Of a stretch of 64,000 bases of DNA, positions 12,701-26,105 are shown piece after piece. How positions within the stretch are numbered: position 1 is the first letter of the stretch; each line of letters opens with the position of its first letter. The translations under genes were made by a program, and so were the position numbers. The stretch covers positions 42,623,747 to 42,687,746 of the forward strand of contig NC_091142.1 of NCBI RefSeq assembly GCF_041381155.1, read 5' to 3'. This DNA is from Argopecten irradians (Eukaryota; Mollusca; Bivalvia; Pectinida; Pectinidae). The notes beneath the pieces were generated by a model. The model had not been told where the DNA came from, did no database searches, and saw nothing but the letters and a program-made list of their open reading frames with translations.

Positions 12701-15700
12701 TTGGATGTATCACAGACTCCGTGACTGGGTAGTCTAGATCTATTGGATGTATCACAGGCTCCGTGGCTGGGTAGTCTAGATCTATTGGATGTATCACAGA
12801 CTCCGTGACTGGGTAGTCTAGATCTATTGGATGTATCACAGACTCAGTGGCTGGGTAGTCTAGATCTATTGGATGTATCACAGACTCAGTGGCTGGGTAG
12901 TCTAGATCTATTGGATGTATCACAGGCTCAGTGGCTGGGTAGTCTAGATCTATTGGATGTATCACAGACTCAGTGGCTGGGTAGTCTAGATCTATTGGAT
13001 GTATCACAGGCTCAGTGGACTGGGTAGTCTAGATCTATTGGATGTATCACAGGCTCAGTGGCTGGGTAGTCTAGATCTATTGGATGTATCACAGGCTCAG
13101 TGGCTGGGTAGTCTAGATCTATTGGATGTATCACAGGCTCAGTGGCTGGGTAGTCTAGATCTATTGGATGTATCACAGACTCAGTGGCTGGGTAGTCTAG
13201 ATCTATTGGATGTATCACAGACTCAGTGGCTGGGTAGTCTAGATCTATTGGATGTATCACAGACTCAGTGGCTGGGTAGTCTAGATCTATTGGATGTATC
13301 ACAGGCTCAGTGACTGGGTAGTCTAGATCTATTGGATGTATCACAGGCTCCGTGACTGGGTAGTCTAGATCTATTGGATGTATCACAGGCTCCGTGACTG
13401 GGTAGTAGTCTAGATCTATTGGATGTATCACAGGACTCAGTGGCTGGGTAGTCTAGATCTATTGGATGTATCACAGGCTCAGTGGCTGGGTAGTCTAGAT
13501 CTAGATCTATTGGATGTATCACAGGCTCAGTGGCTGGGTAGTCTAGATCTATTGGATGTATCACAGACTCAGTGACTGGGTAGTCTAGATCTATTGGATG
13601 TATCACAGGCTCAGTGGCTGGGTAGTCTAGATCTATTGGATGTATCACAGGCTCAGTGGCTGGGTAGTCTAGATCTATTGGATGTATCACAGGCTCAGTG
13701 GCTGGGTAGTCTAGATCTATTGGATGTATCACAGGCTCAGTGGCTGGGTAGTCTAGATCTATTGGATGTATCACAGGCTCAGTGGCTGGGTAGTCTAGAT
13801 CTATTGGATGTATCACAGGCTCAGTGACTGGGTAGTCTAGATCTATTGGATGTATCACAGGCTCAGTGACTGGGTAGTCTAGATCTATTGGATGTATCAC
13901 AGGCTCAGTGGCTGGGTAGTCTAGATCTATTGGATGTATCACAGACTCAGTGGCTGGGTAGTCTAGATCTATTGGATGTATCACAGGCTCAGTGGCTGGG
14001 TAGTCTAGATCTATTGGATGTATCACAGGCTCCGTGGCTGGGTAGTCTAGATCTATTGGATGTATCACAGGCTCAGTGGCTGGGTAGTCTAGATCTATTG
14101 GATGTATCACAGACTCAGTGACTGGGTAGTCTAGATCTATTGGATGTATCACAGGCTCAGTGGCTGGGTAGTCTAGATCTATTGGATGTATCACAGGCTC
14201 AGTGGCTGGGTAGTCTAGATCTATTGGATGTATCACAGGCTCAGTGGCTGGGTAGTCTAGATCTATTGGATGTATCACAGGCTCAGTGGCTGGGTAGTCT
14301 AGATCTATTGGATGTATCACAGACTCAGTGGCTGGGTAGTCTAGATCTATTGGATGTATCACAGGCTCAGTGGCTGGGTAGTCTAGATCTATTGGATGTA
14401 TCACAGGCTCAGTGGCTGGGTAGTCTAGATCTATTGGATGTATCACAGGCTCAGTGGCTGGGTAGTCTAGATCTATTGGATGTATCACAGACTCAGTGGC
14501 TGGGTAGTCTAGATCTATTGGATGTATCACAGACTCAGTGGCTGGGTAGTCTAGATCTATTGGATGTATCACAGGCTCAGTGGCTGGGTAGTCTAGATCT
14601 ATTGGATGTATCACAGCTCATGCTGGGTAGTCTAGTCTATTGGATGTATCAGTGGACTGGGTAGTCTAGATCTATTGGATGTATCACAGGCTCAGTGACT
14701 GGGTAGTCTAGATCTATTGGATGTATCACAGGCTCAGTGGCTGGGTAGTCTAGATCTATTGGATGTATCACAGGCTCAGTGGCTGGGTAGTCTAGATCTA
14801 TTGGATGTATCACAGGCTCAGTGGCTGGGTAGTCTAGATCTATTGGATGTATCACAGGCTCAGTGCTGGGTAGTCTAGATCTATTGGATGTATCACAGGC
14901 TCAGTGGCTGGGTAGTCTAGATCTATTGGATGTATCACAGGCTCAGTGGCTGGGTAGTCTAGATCTATTGGATGTATCACAGGCTCAGTGGCTGGGTAGT
15001 CTAGATCTATTGGATGTATCACAGGCTCCGTGACTGGGTAGTCTAGATCTATTGGATGTATCACAGGCTCAGTGGCTGGGTAGTCTAGATCTATTGGATG
15101 TATCACAGGCTCAGTGACTGGGTAGTCTAGATCTATTGGATGTATCACAGGCTCAGTGGCTGGGTAGTCTAGATCTATTGGATGTATCACAGGCTCCGTG
15201 ACTGGGTAGTCTAGATCTATTGGATGTATCACAGGCTCAGTGACTGGGTAGTCTAGATCTATTGGATGTATCACAGGCTCAGTGGCTGGGTAGTCTAGAT
15301 CTATTGGATGTATCACAGGCTCAGTGGCTGGGTAGTCTAGATCTATTGGATGTATCACAGGCTCAGTGGCTGGGTAGTCTAGATCTATTGGATGTATCAC
15401 AGGCTCAGTGGCTGGGTAGTCTAGATCTATTGGATGTATCACAGGCTCAGTGGCTGGGTAGTCTAGATCTATTGGATGTATCACAGGCTCAGTGACTGGG
15501 TAGTCTAGATCTATTGGATGTATCACAGGCTCAGTGGCTGGGTAGTCTAGATCTATTGGATGTATCACAGGCTCAGTGGCTGGGTAGTCTAGATCTATTG
15601 GATGTATCACAGGCTCAGTGGCTGGGTAGTCTAGATCTATTGGATGTATCACAGACTCAGTGACTGGGTAGTCTAGATCTATTGGATGTATCACAGGCTC

Positions 15701-18700
15701 AGTGACTGGGTAGTCTAGATCTATTGGATGTATCACAGGCTCAGTGGCTGGGTAGTCTAGATCTATTGGATGTATCACAGGCTCAGTGGCTGGGTAGTCT
15801 AGATCTATTGGATGTATCACAGACTCAGTGGCTGGGTAGTCTAGATCTATTGGATGTATCACAGGCTCAGTGGCTGGGTAGTCTAGATCTATTGGATGTA
15901 TCACAGGCTCAGTGCTGGGTAGTCTAGATCTATTGGATGTATCACAGGCTCAGTGGCTGGGTAGTCTAGATCTATTGGATGTATCACAGACTCAGTGGCT
16001 GGGTAGTCTAGATCTATTGGATGTATCACAGGCTCAGTGGCTGGGTAGTCTAGATCTATTGGATGTATCACAGGCTCAGTGGCTGGGTAGTCTAGATCTA
16101 TTGGATGTATCACAGGTCTCAGTGGCTGGGTAGTCTAGATCTATTGGATGTATCACAGGCTCAGTGGCTGGGTAGTCTAGATCTATTGGATGTATCACAG
16201 GCTCCAGTGGCTGGGTAGTCTAGATCTATTGGATGTATCACAGGCTCCGTGACTGGGTAGTCTAGATCTATTGGATGTATCACAGGCTCAGTGGCTGGGT
16301 AGTCTAGATCTATTGGATGTATCACAGGCTCAGTGGCTGGGTAGTCTAGATCTATTGGATGTATCACAGGCTCAGTGGCTGGGTAGTCTAGATCTATTGG
16401 ATGTATCACAGACTCAGTGACTGGGTAGTCTAGATCTATTGGATGTATCACAGACTCCGTGACTGGGTAGTCTAGATCTATTGGATGTATCACAGGCTCA
16501 GTGGCTGGGTAGTCTAGATCTATTGGATGTATCACAGACTCAGTGGCTGGGTAGTCTAGATCTATTGGATGTATCACAGACTCAGTGGCTGGGTAGTCTA
16601 GATCTATTGGATGTATCACAGGCTCAGTGGCTGGGTAGTCTAGATCTATTGGATGTATCACAGACTCAGTGGCTGGGTAGTCTAGATCTATTGGATGTAT
16701 CACAGACTCAGTGGCTGGGTCTAGTCTAGATCTATTGGATGTATCACAGGCTCCGTGACTGGGTAGTCTAGATCTATTGGATGTATCACAGGCTCAGTGG
16801 CTGGGTAGTCTAGATCTATTGGATGTATCACAGGCTCCAGTGGCTGGGTAGTCTAGATCTATTGGATGTATCACAGGCTCAGTGGCTGGGTAGTCTAGAT
16901 CTATTGGATGTATCACAGGCTCAGTGGCTGGGTAGTCTAGATCTATTGGATGTATCACAGGCTCAGTGGCTGGGTAGTCTAGATCTATTGGATGTATCAC
17001 AGACTCAGTGACTGGGTAGTCTAGATCTATTGGATGTATCACAGGCTCAGTGGCTGGGAAGTCTAGATCTATTGGATGTATCACAGGCTCAGTGGCTGGG
17101 TAGTCTAGATCTATTGGATGTATCACAGGCTCAGTGGCTGGGTAGTCTAGATCTATTGGATGTATCACAGACTCAGTGGCTGGGTAGTCTAGATCTATTG
17201 GATGTATCACAGGCTCAGTGGCTGGGTAGTCTAGATCTATTGGATGTATCACAGCTCAGTGACTGGGAAGTCTAGATCTATTGGATGTATCACAGACTCA
17301 GTGGCTGGGTAGTCTAGATCTATTGGATGTATCACAGGCTCAGTGGCTGGGTAGTCTAGATCTATTGGATGTATCACAGGCTCAGTGGCTGGGTAGTCTA
17401 GATCTATTGGATGTATCACAGGCTCAGTGCTGGGTAGTCTAGATCTATTGGATGTATCACAGGCTCAGTGGCTGGGTAGTCTAGATCTATTGGATGTATC
17501 ACAGCTCAGTGGCTGGGTAGTCTAGATCTATTGGATGTATCACAGGCTCCGTGACTGGGAAGTCTAGATCTATTGGATGTATCACAGGCTCAGTGGCTGG
17601 GTAGTCTAGATCTATTGGATGTATCACAGGCTCAGTGGCTGGGTAGTCTAGATCTATTGGATGTATCACAGGCTCAGTGGCTGGGCTAGTCTAGATCTAT
17701 TGGATGTATCACAGGCTCAGTGGCTGGGTAGTCTAGATCTATTGGATGTATCACAGGCTCCGTGGCTGGGTAGTCTAGATCTATTGGATGTATCACAGGC
17801 TCAGTGTGGCTGGGTAGTCTAGATCTATTGGATGTATCACAGGCTCAGTGGCTGGGTAGTCTAGATCTATTGGATGTATCACAGGCTCAGTGGCTGGGTA
17901 GTCTAGATCTATTGGATGTATCACAGGCTCAGTGGCTGGGTAGTCTAGATCTATTGGATGTATCACAGGCTCAGTGGCTGGGTAGTCTAGATCTATTGGA
18001 TGTATCACAGACTCAGTGGCTGGGAAGTCTAGATCTATTGGATGTATCACAGACTCAGTGGCTGGGTAGTCTAGATCTATTGGATGTATCACAGGCTCAG
18101 TGGCTGGGGTAGTCTAGATCTATTGGATGTATCACAGGCTCAGTGGCTGGGTAGTCTAGATCTATTGGATGTATCACAGACTCAGTGGCTGGGTAGTCTA
18201 GATCTATTGGATGTATCACAGACTCAGTGGCTGGGTAGTCTAGATCTATTGGATGTATCACAGGCTCAGTGGCTGGGTAGTCTAGATCTATTGGATGTAT
18301 CACAGGCTCAGTGGCTGGGTAGTCTAGATCTATTGGATGTATCACAGACTCAGTGGCTGGGGTAGTCTAGATCTATTGGATGTATCACAGGCTCAGTGGC
18401 TGGGTAGTCTAGATCTATTGGATGTATCACAGGGCTCAGTGACTGGGTAGTCTAGATCTATTGTATGTATCACAGGCTCCAGTGACTGGGTAGTCTAGAT
18501 CTATTGGATGTATCACAGGCTCGGTGCTGGGTAGTCTAGATCTATTGGTGTAATCACAGCTCGTGACTGGGAAGTCTAGATCTATTGGATGTATCACAGA
18601 CTCAGTGGCTGGGTAGTCTAGATCTATTGGATGTATCACAGGCTCAGTGGACTGGGTAGTCTAGATCTATTGGATGTATCACAGACTCAGTGACTGGGTA

Positions 18701-19075
18701 GTCTAGATCTATTGGATGTATCACAGGCTCAGTGGCTGGGTAGTCTAGATCTATTGGATGTATCACAGGCTCAGTGACTGGGTAGTCTAGATCTATTGGA
18801 TGTATCACAGGCTCAGTGGCTGGGTAGTCTAGATCTATTGGATGTCACAGACTCAAGTGGACTGGGAAGTCTAGATCTATTGGATGTATCACAGGCTTCC
18901 GTGCTGGGTAGTCTAGATCTATTGGATGTATCACAGGCTCCGTGACTGGGTAGTCTAGTCTAGATCTATTGGATGTATCACTATTGGATGAGGCTCTCGT
19001 GGACTGGGGTAGTCTAGATCTATTGGATGATGTATCACAGGCTCAGTGCTGGGTAGTCTAGATTCTATTGGATTT
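9756..19075. repeat. Tandem array, 42-bp unit (about 220 copies)
   Basis: The unit is TAGTCTAGATCTATTGGATG followed by TATCACAGGCTCAGTGGCTG and GG. It contains overlapping XbaI (TCTAGA) and BglII (AGATCT) sites and the palindrome TAGATCTA. Four common single-base variants recur: GGCTC/GACTC, TCAGTG/TCCGTG, GGCTGGG/GACTGGG and GGGTAG/GGGAAG. The 11.4-18.4 kb part is highly homogeneous, and the ends at 9.76-10.3 kb and 18.4-19.07 kb carry indels. The 14-codon period gives open frames on both strands, up to 435 codons on the minus strand, none of them believable as genes. Confidence 0.97.
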
Positions 19076-19330
19076 AGTTATTTGACATATATTGATGTAT
19101 CACAAGAAAAGATAAGATAAATAATTGTGTATCCAGATCTATTCAGACCTATAGATTTCAAGAATACTCCTGCTGCATAAGATCTATTATTGATGTATGC
19201 CCAGCTGATAACTGGGTTGTCTACAGTTTGGACATATATTGAGTGTTGAATTGGAAAGGAAGTGCCCAGTAGCTCCATCTATCTGGACATATACATGCTC
19301 AGTTGACAGAATGATGTAAACTATACATGT
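19076..19330. other. Mixed junction between the 42-bp and 56-bp arrays
   Basis: This short stretch interleaves fragments typical of the 42-bp unit (AGATCTATT, GATGTATCACA) with fragments of the 56-bp unit (ACATATATTGAGTG, TGTATCCAGA). It contains no believable gene. It could be a decayed recombination junction or a consensus error at an array boundary. Confidence 0.6.
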
Positions 19331-22300
19331 GTATCCAGAGGTTTAACATATCGGAGTGTCACAAGATGATAACAACAGGCTGTTCATTAGGTTGTAGTGA
19401 TGGGAAATATTGAGTGTTACAAGAAGATAACAACATTTGGTATCCAGAGGTTTAGAACATATATTGGAGCTGTTAACAAGAATGATTACAACATTTGTTG
19501 GTTTCAGGAGGTTTAGACACATATATAGAGTGTTAACAAGAATGATTACAAATACATTTGCTGACGATTCAGGGTTGTTGAGACATATATTGAGTGTTAA
19601 CAACGAATGTATTACAAACATTTGTGTTTCCAGAGGTTTTTAGACCTATATTGAGTGTTAACTTGATTGTTTTCAACATTTGAGTGTTCCAGTGTTTTTT
19701 ACACATATATTGAGTGTTTACATGAATTAGTTCATACATTTGTGTTTTCCAGAGGTTTAGACATATACTTGAGTTTGATAATACAAAGAATGATTACACA
19801 ACATTTGTGTATTCCAGAGGTATAGAAATATATTGAGTTGTTGACAAGAATGGATACACACATATGTGTTTCCAGAGCGTTTAGACATATAATGAGTGTT
19901 AACAAGAATGATTACCAACATTTGTGTATCCACAGGCTTTTAGACAAAAAGGTGAGTGTTGACAAGAATGATAAACATTTGTGTTTCCAGAGGTTTTAGA
20001 ACATATAATGGAGTGTTGATAAAGAATGATAAACTACATTTGTGGTATCAGAGGTTTTTTCAGACATATATTGAGTGTTAACAAGAATGATAATACTACA
20101 TTTGAGTATCCAGATGGTTTAGAAAAAAAACCAATATATGAGTCGTTGACAACGGACATGATAACAACAATCGTGTATCCAGTGGTTGTAGACATATATT
20201 GACGTGTTGAGTCAAGAATGATAACAACTTTGTTTATCCACGAGTTTAGACATATATTGAGTGTACATGAATGATTTTACAACATTTGTGTATCCAAGAG
20301 GTTTAGACATATATTGAGGGTTAAAAGACATGTTATCAACATTTGTGTATCCAGAGGTTTAAACATATATATAGGGATGACGAGATCGATAACAACATTT
20401 TGTGTATCCAGAGTTTAGACATCTATTGAGTGTTAACCAAAGACTGATAAACAACATTTGCTGTATCCATAGGTTTAGTACTATATATTGTAGGTGTTAA
20501 CCAAGAATGATTACATATATTTTTTGTATCAAAGCGTTTTTAGGCATATATAGAGTGGTTGACAAGATTCATAAACATTTGTGTTTCAGAGGTTTAGCGA
20601 CATATTATTGAGGGAGTGTTAATCATGTAATGGATTACAAAATTTGTGCTATCATGAGGTTTAGGACAGATATTGAGTGTTGTTACTAGAATGATTACTA
20701 ACATTTGGTTTCCTGAGGTGTAGGCGTAGTTTAGACATATATTGAGGTGTTAACAAGATTGTTTACAAACTTTTGTGTTTCTGTTGGTTTTGACATTTAT
20801 TGAGTGTTATACAAGAATGATTTACTATATTTGAGTATCCAGAGGTTTTAGACATTTTTGATGTGTTAACAAGAATGATTACTACATATGTGTGTATACC
20901 ATAGGTTTAGACGAGATACTTGGTGTGTTGACAAGTATGGATAACAACATTTGTGGTTACAGAGGTTTAGACATATTATTGTGTGTTAACAATAGTTGAT
21001 TACCAACATTTGGGTATCCTGACGTTTAAGACATATATTGAGTGTTTACAAGAATATGCTATTACTACAATTGTGTAGCCAGAGGTTTAGACATATATTG
21101 AGTGTTGACGAGAATGATTAAACAAAATTTGTGTATCCAGAGGTGTTTAGACATATACTTGAGTGTTAACAAGAATGATATACAAATTTGTGTAATACCT
21201 AGAGGTTGCTAGACTATATATTGAGTGTTGACAAGATGAGAACAATATTTTTGTATCATAGGTTTGGACATATATGAGTGTTGACAAGAATGATTAACAA
21301 CATTTGTATATCCAAAAGTAAACACAGATATTAGGTGTGTTGACAAGAATGATAACTTCAACATTTGTGTATCCCAGAGGTTTAGGACTTAAATTGAGTA
21401 GTTTAACAAAAATGATTACAATAATTGTGTATCCATAGGTTTAGACTGATATTGATTGTTGACATAGGAATGATAACAACATTTGTGTTTCAGTGGTTTA
21501 GGACAGATATTGAGTGTTTGTCCGAGAATGATACAAACATTAGTGTCATCAGAGTGGCTTGTAGACATATATTTGAATGATGACAAGAATGATAACAATC
21601 ATGTGTGTATCCAGAGGTTAAGGACATATCTTGAGTGTTGACAAGAATGATAACAACCTTTGTGTATCCAGAGGTTAAGACATATATTAGAGTGTTGACA
21701 TGAATTGATATCAACATTTGTGTATACAAGAGTTTAGACATTATATTGATGTTATCAAGTTCTATGATTACAACTATTGTGATCCAGACGTTTAGAACTT
21801 ATATTGAGTGTTGACAAGGATGATAACAACATTTGTGTATCCCAAGGTTTTGACATATTTTTGAGTGTTAACAACAATGATATACAACAATTGTGTATCC
21901 AGAGGTTTAGACTTATAATTGAGTGTTGTCAAGAATGTTTACAACATTTGTGTCATCCAGAGTTTAGACATATATTGCAGTGTTGACAAGAATGATAACA
22001 TTGGTGTATCAGGAGGTTTAGACATATATTTGAGTGTGAACAAGACTTGATTTACTAACATCTTGCTGTAGTCCAGAGGTTTATGACATTTTTTGAGTGT
22101 TAACAACGATGATACCAACAATTGTGTATCCAGAGTTTTAGAAATTATTATTGAGTCAGTTGTCAACGTTTGTTTAACAACATTTGTGTACTCAGAGGGT
22201 TTAAGACACTATATTCCGAGTGTTTAACAAGAATGAATACACAACATTTGTTTATCCAATAGGTTAGGACATATATTGAGTGTTAACAAGAATGATAACA

Positions 22301-25045
22301 ACATTTGTGTATCCAGAGGTTTAGACATATATTGAGTGTTGACAAGAATGATAACAACATTTGTGTATCCAGAGGTTTAGACATATATTGAGTGTTAACA
22401 AGAATGATAACAACATTTGTGTATCCAGAGGTTTAGACATATTTGTGTCGCTTAACTAGATATATTGAGTGGTTGTAGACAAGAATGAGCTGTTGACAAG
22501 AATGATAACATTTGTGTTTCCAGAGGTTTAGACATATATTGAGTGTTAACAAGAATGATTACAACATTTGTGTATCCAGAGGTTTAGACATATATTGAGT
22601 GTTAACAAGAATGATTACAACATTTGTGTTTCCAGAGGTTTAGACATATATTGAGTGTTAACAAGAATGATTACAACATTTGTGTATCCAGAGGTTTAGA
22701 GACATATATTGAGTAGTTAACAATGAATGAGAACACCCATTTGTGTATCCAAGAGGTTTAGAACATATATTGAGGTGTTAACAAGAATGATTAAACAACA
22801 TTTGTGTATCCAGAGGTTTTAGACATATATTGAGTGTGAACATGTTGATTTCGTGTTTACAAGAATGATTGTTAACAAACTGAATAACAATTTTTGTATC
22901 CAGAGGTTTAGACATATATTGAGTTTTGACAAGAATGATAACAACATTTGTGTATCCAGAGGTTTAGACATATATTGAGTGTTGACAAGAATGATAACAA
23001 CATTTGTGTATCCAGAGGTTTAGACATATATTGAGTGTTGACAAGAATGATAACAACATTTGTGTATCCAGAGGTTTAGACATATATTGAGTGTTTACAA
23101 GAATTATAACAACATTTGTGTATCCAGTTAAGGTTTAGACATATATTGTAGTGTTCGTCAAGAAGAATAACAACATTTGTGTATCCAGAGAGTTTAGACA
23201 TATAGTATTGAGTGTTTAACCAAGAATGATAACAAACATTTGTGTATCCAGAGGTTTAGACATATATTGAGTGTTAACAAGAATGATAACAACATTTGTG
23301 TATCCAGAGGTTTAGACATATATTGAGTGTTAACAAGAATGATAACAACATTTGTGTATCCAGAGGTTTAGACATATATTGAGTGTTAACAAGAATGATA
23401 ACAACATTTGTGTATCCAGAGGTTTAACGACATATATTGAGTGTTAACAAGAATGATAACTAACGGGATACCATTTGTGTATCCAGAGGTTTAGACATAT
23501 ATTGAGTGTTGAACAAGAATGATTGTACAACATTTGTGTAATCCAGAGGTTTAGACATATATTGAGTGTTAACAAGAATGATTACAACATTTGTGTTTCC
23601 AGAGGTTTAGACATATATTGAGTGTTAACAAGAATGATTACAACATTTGTGTATCCAGAGGTTTAGACATATATTGAGTGTTAACAAGAATGATTACAAC
23701 ATTTGTGTATCCAGAGGTTTAGACATATGATTACAAAATTGAGGGTTTTAGACATATATGAGTCGTACAAGAATGATTACAACATTTGTGGTATCCAGAG
23801 GTTTAGACATATATTGCAGGTGTTGACAAGATGGATAAACATTTGTGATTTCAGAGAGGTTTAGACATATATTGAGTGTTAACAAGACAATGATTACAAC
23901 ATTTTGTGTATCCAGAGGTTTAAGATCATATATTGAGTGTTAACAAGAATGATTACAACATTTGTGTTTCCAGAGGTTTAGAACCATATAAATGATGGTG
24001 GCGATTGACATGATACACCCCAAGTGTGGTTAACAATGAATGATTACAACATTTGTGTATCCAGAGGTTTAGACATATATTGAGTGTTAACAAGAATGAT
24101 TACAACATTTGTGTATCCAGAGGTTTAGACATATATTGAGTGTTAACAAGAATGATTACAACATTTGTGTATCCAGAGGTTTAGACATATATTGAGTGTT
24201 GACAAGAATGATAACATTTGTGTTTCCAGAGGTTTAGACATATATTGAGTGTTAACAAGAATGATTACATATGTTGTATCTGCGATCCAGTAGGTATTAG
24301 AAATATAGTAGAGTGTCTGACAAGAATGATAACATTTGTGTCTTCCCAGAGGTTCGCTCCCGACATATCATTGAGTGTTAACAAGAATGATTACAACATT
24401 TGTGTATTCCAGAGGATGTTAGACATATATTGATGTGGTTAACAAGATGATTACAACAATTGTTTGTATCCAGAGGGTTTAGACATATATTGACGTGTTG
24501 ACAAGAATGATAACAATATTTGTGTATCCAGAGGTTTAGACAGATATTGAGTGTTGACAAGAATGATAACAACAATCTGTGTATCCAGAGGGTTTAGACT
24601 TATATGAGTGTTGACAAGAATGATTACCAAAATTGTTGTATCCAGAGGTTTTAGACATATATATGAGTGTTGACAGAATGATAAACACAAGTTGTGTACT
24701 CAGAGGTTTTGACATTATATTGAGTGTGACAAGAATGATTACAACATTTGTGTATCCTAGAGGTTTAGACATTATTGTAGTCGTTGACAAAGAATGATTA
24801 CATACATTTGTGTATACAGAGCCCAGAGGTTTAGACATATATTGGAAGTGTTGACAAGAATGATAATACATTCCCTTGATTGTTTCCAGAGGGTTTTAGA
24901 CTATTAATTGAGTGTTAAATGAAATGATTACAACAATTTGTGTATCCAGAGGTTTAGACATGATATGGATGGTTCAACAAGAATGATTCACCAACAATTT
25001 GTGGTAATCCAGAGGTTCTTTGACATATATTGAGTGTTTGACAAG
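19331..25045. repeat. Tandem array, 56-bp unit (about 100 copies)
   Basis: The unit reads ACATATATTGAGTGTTAACA, AGAATGATTACAACATTTGT, GTATCCAGAGGTTTAG. The GTTAAC/GTTGAC and GATTAC/GATAAC variants alternate. The period is 56 bp, not a multiple of three, so only short frames appear. Copies at 22.25-24.2 kb are nearly identical, and both flanks (19.3-22.2 kb and 24.2-25.0 kb) are full of one- and two-base indels. Each unit carries TGTGTATCCAG|AGGTTT, which resembles a 3' splice site. If THOC5 is read correctly downstream, this array lies inside its penultimate intron. Confidence 0.96.
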
Positions 25046-25165
25046 AATAAGGCTGACATTATCTTAAGGCTGACATTATCTTGTGACAATATATTGAGAG
25101 TTTGACAAGACATTATCTTGCAGCTGACATTATCTTGTGGCTGACATTATCTTAAGGCTGCACTA
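25046..25165. repeat. Short tandem repeat, 15-19 bp unit
   Basis: GGCTGACATTATCTT, with variable two- to four-base linkers, recurs about five times, interrupted by one fragment of the 56-bp unit. It sits just upstream of the polypyrimidine tract of the next exon. No function is visible. Confidence 0.7.
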
Positions 25166-25189
25166 TCTTAACTTCAAATTTATTTTCAG

Positions 25190-25380
25190 GCAATGGAAGA
25201 AGAGGTGAACTTGCATTATCAGGAACTTATGAAAGAAAAGTCACATGACCAGATTCTGTCCAATCAAATGCAGCGTTTGATGATGTGTTTTGATATCTAT
25301 CTGGAGACCGAGGCTCATAACACAGAAAGTGAGGGTCCGGTGGAGATCTCCAAGGAAAAGGTGTTTACCAGGGTCACCAG
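25190..25380 (+). CDS. THOC5: THOC5, penultimate coding exon (THO complex subunit 5)
   Basis: THOC5 is a nuclear subunit of the THO/TREX complex, which couples transcription to mRNA export. The 191-nt exon is preceded by TTTATTTTCAG and followed by the donor CACCAG|GTATGT. It is open in phase 0 for 63 codons plus two bases. The peptide starts AMEEEVNLHYQELMKEKSHD, continues with a leucine/methionine-rich helix (residues about 20-38), and ends in ISKEKVFTRVTR. From memory, animal THOC5 proteins have a similar EEEVN...QxLxxxxDxYLETE...GPxE...EK segment just before the C terminus. The phase 2 end joins exactly to R-GPNRTKPY in the last exon. The first ATG at 25,193 is internal, not a start. Upstream exons must lie left of the window. 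The assignment rests on recalled family features, not a search. Confidence 0.72.
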
Positions 25381-26105
25381 GTATGTATATATCATATAAC
25401 ACAAAGTGAGGGTCTGGTGGAGATCTCCAAGGAGAAGGTGTTTACCAGTGTCACCAGGTATGTAATATATCATATGACACAAAGTGAGGGTCTGGTGGAG
25501 ATCTCCAAGGAGAAGGTGTTTACCAGTGTCACCAGGTAAGTATATATCATATAACACAGAAAGTGAGGGTCTGGTGGAGATCTCCAAGGAGAAGGTAATT
25601 ACCAGGGTCACCAGGTATGTATATATCATATAACACAGGAAGTGAGGGTCTGGTGGAGATCTCCAAGGAGAAGGTGTTTACCAGTGTCACCAGGTATGTA
25701 TATATCATATAACACAGGAAGTGAGGGTCTGTCGGAGATCTCCAAGGAGAAGGTGTTTACCAGGGTCATCAGGTATGTATATATCATATAACAGAGAAAG
25801 TGAGGGTCACCAGGATAACGAGGTTTGTATATATCATATACACAGAAAGTGAGGTTCACCAGGGTAACGAGGTATGTATATATCATAATACACAGAAAGT
25901 GAGGGTCATCAGGGTAACGAGGTATGTATATATCCTATACACAGAAAGTGAGGGTCACCAGGGTAACGAGTATGTATATATCATAATACACAGAAAGTGA
26001 GGGTCACAAGGGTAACGAGGTATGTATATATCATATAGCACAGAAAGTGAGGGTCTCCGCGATAACGAGGTATGTATATATCATATACACAGAACGTGAG
26101 GGTCT
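25321..26105 (+). repeat. Tandem array of exon end plus 5' splice site (about 12 units)
   Basis: The last 60 nt of the THOC5 exon and the first 19 nt of the intron form a unit of about 79 bp. It recurs six times (GT donors at 25,381, 25,458, 25,536, 25,615, 25,694 and 25,773). Six shorter units of about 49 bp follow; they have lost the GGTGGAGATCTCCAAGG part but keep AGGTATGTATATATCAT (GT at about 25,823, 25,872, 25,922, 25,970, 26,020 and 26,070). The first copy is the true coding one. Reading through any donor meets TAA within seven codons (first at 25,397). Confidence 0.9.

Noticed and set aside
1684..19075. Long repetitive reading frames (for example SIKSSVTEIGKGCIID and DLDYPATEPVIHPI types) as structural or antigen-like proteins
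   Set aside because: They exist on both strands at once, arise because the periods are multiples of three, and break wherever a unit has an indel. No starts, splice sites or composition favour translation.
25193..25399. A stand-alone 69-codon gene starting at the ATG at 25,193
   Set aside because: The ATG is three bases into an exon with a clear acceptor, and the final codons of the frame are intron sequence after a consensus donor.
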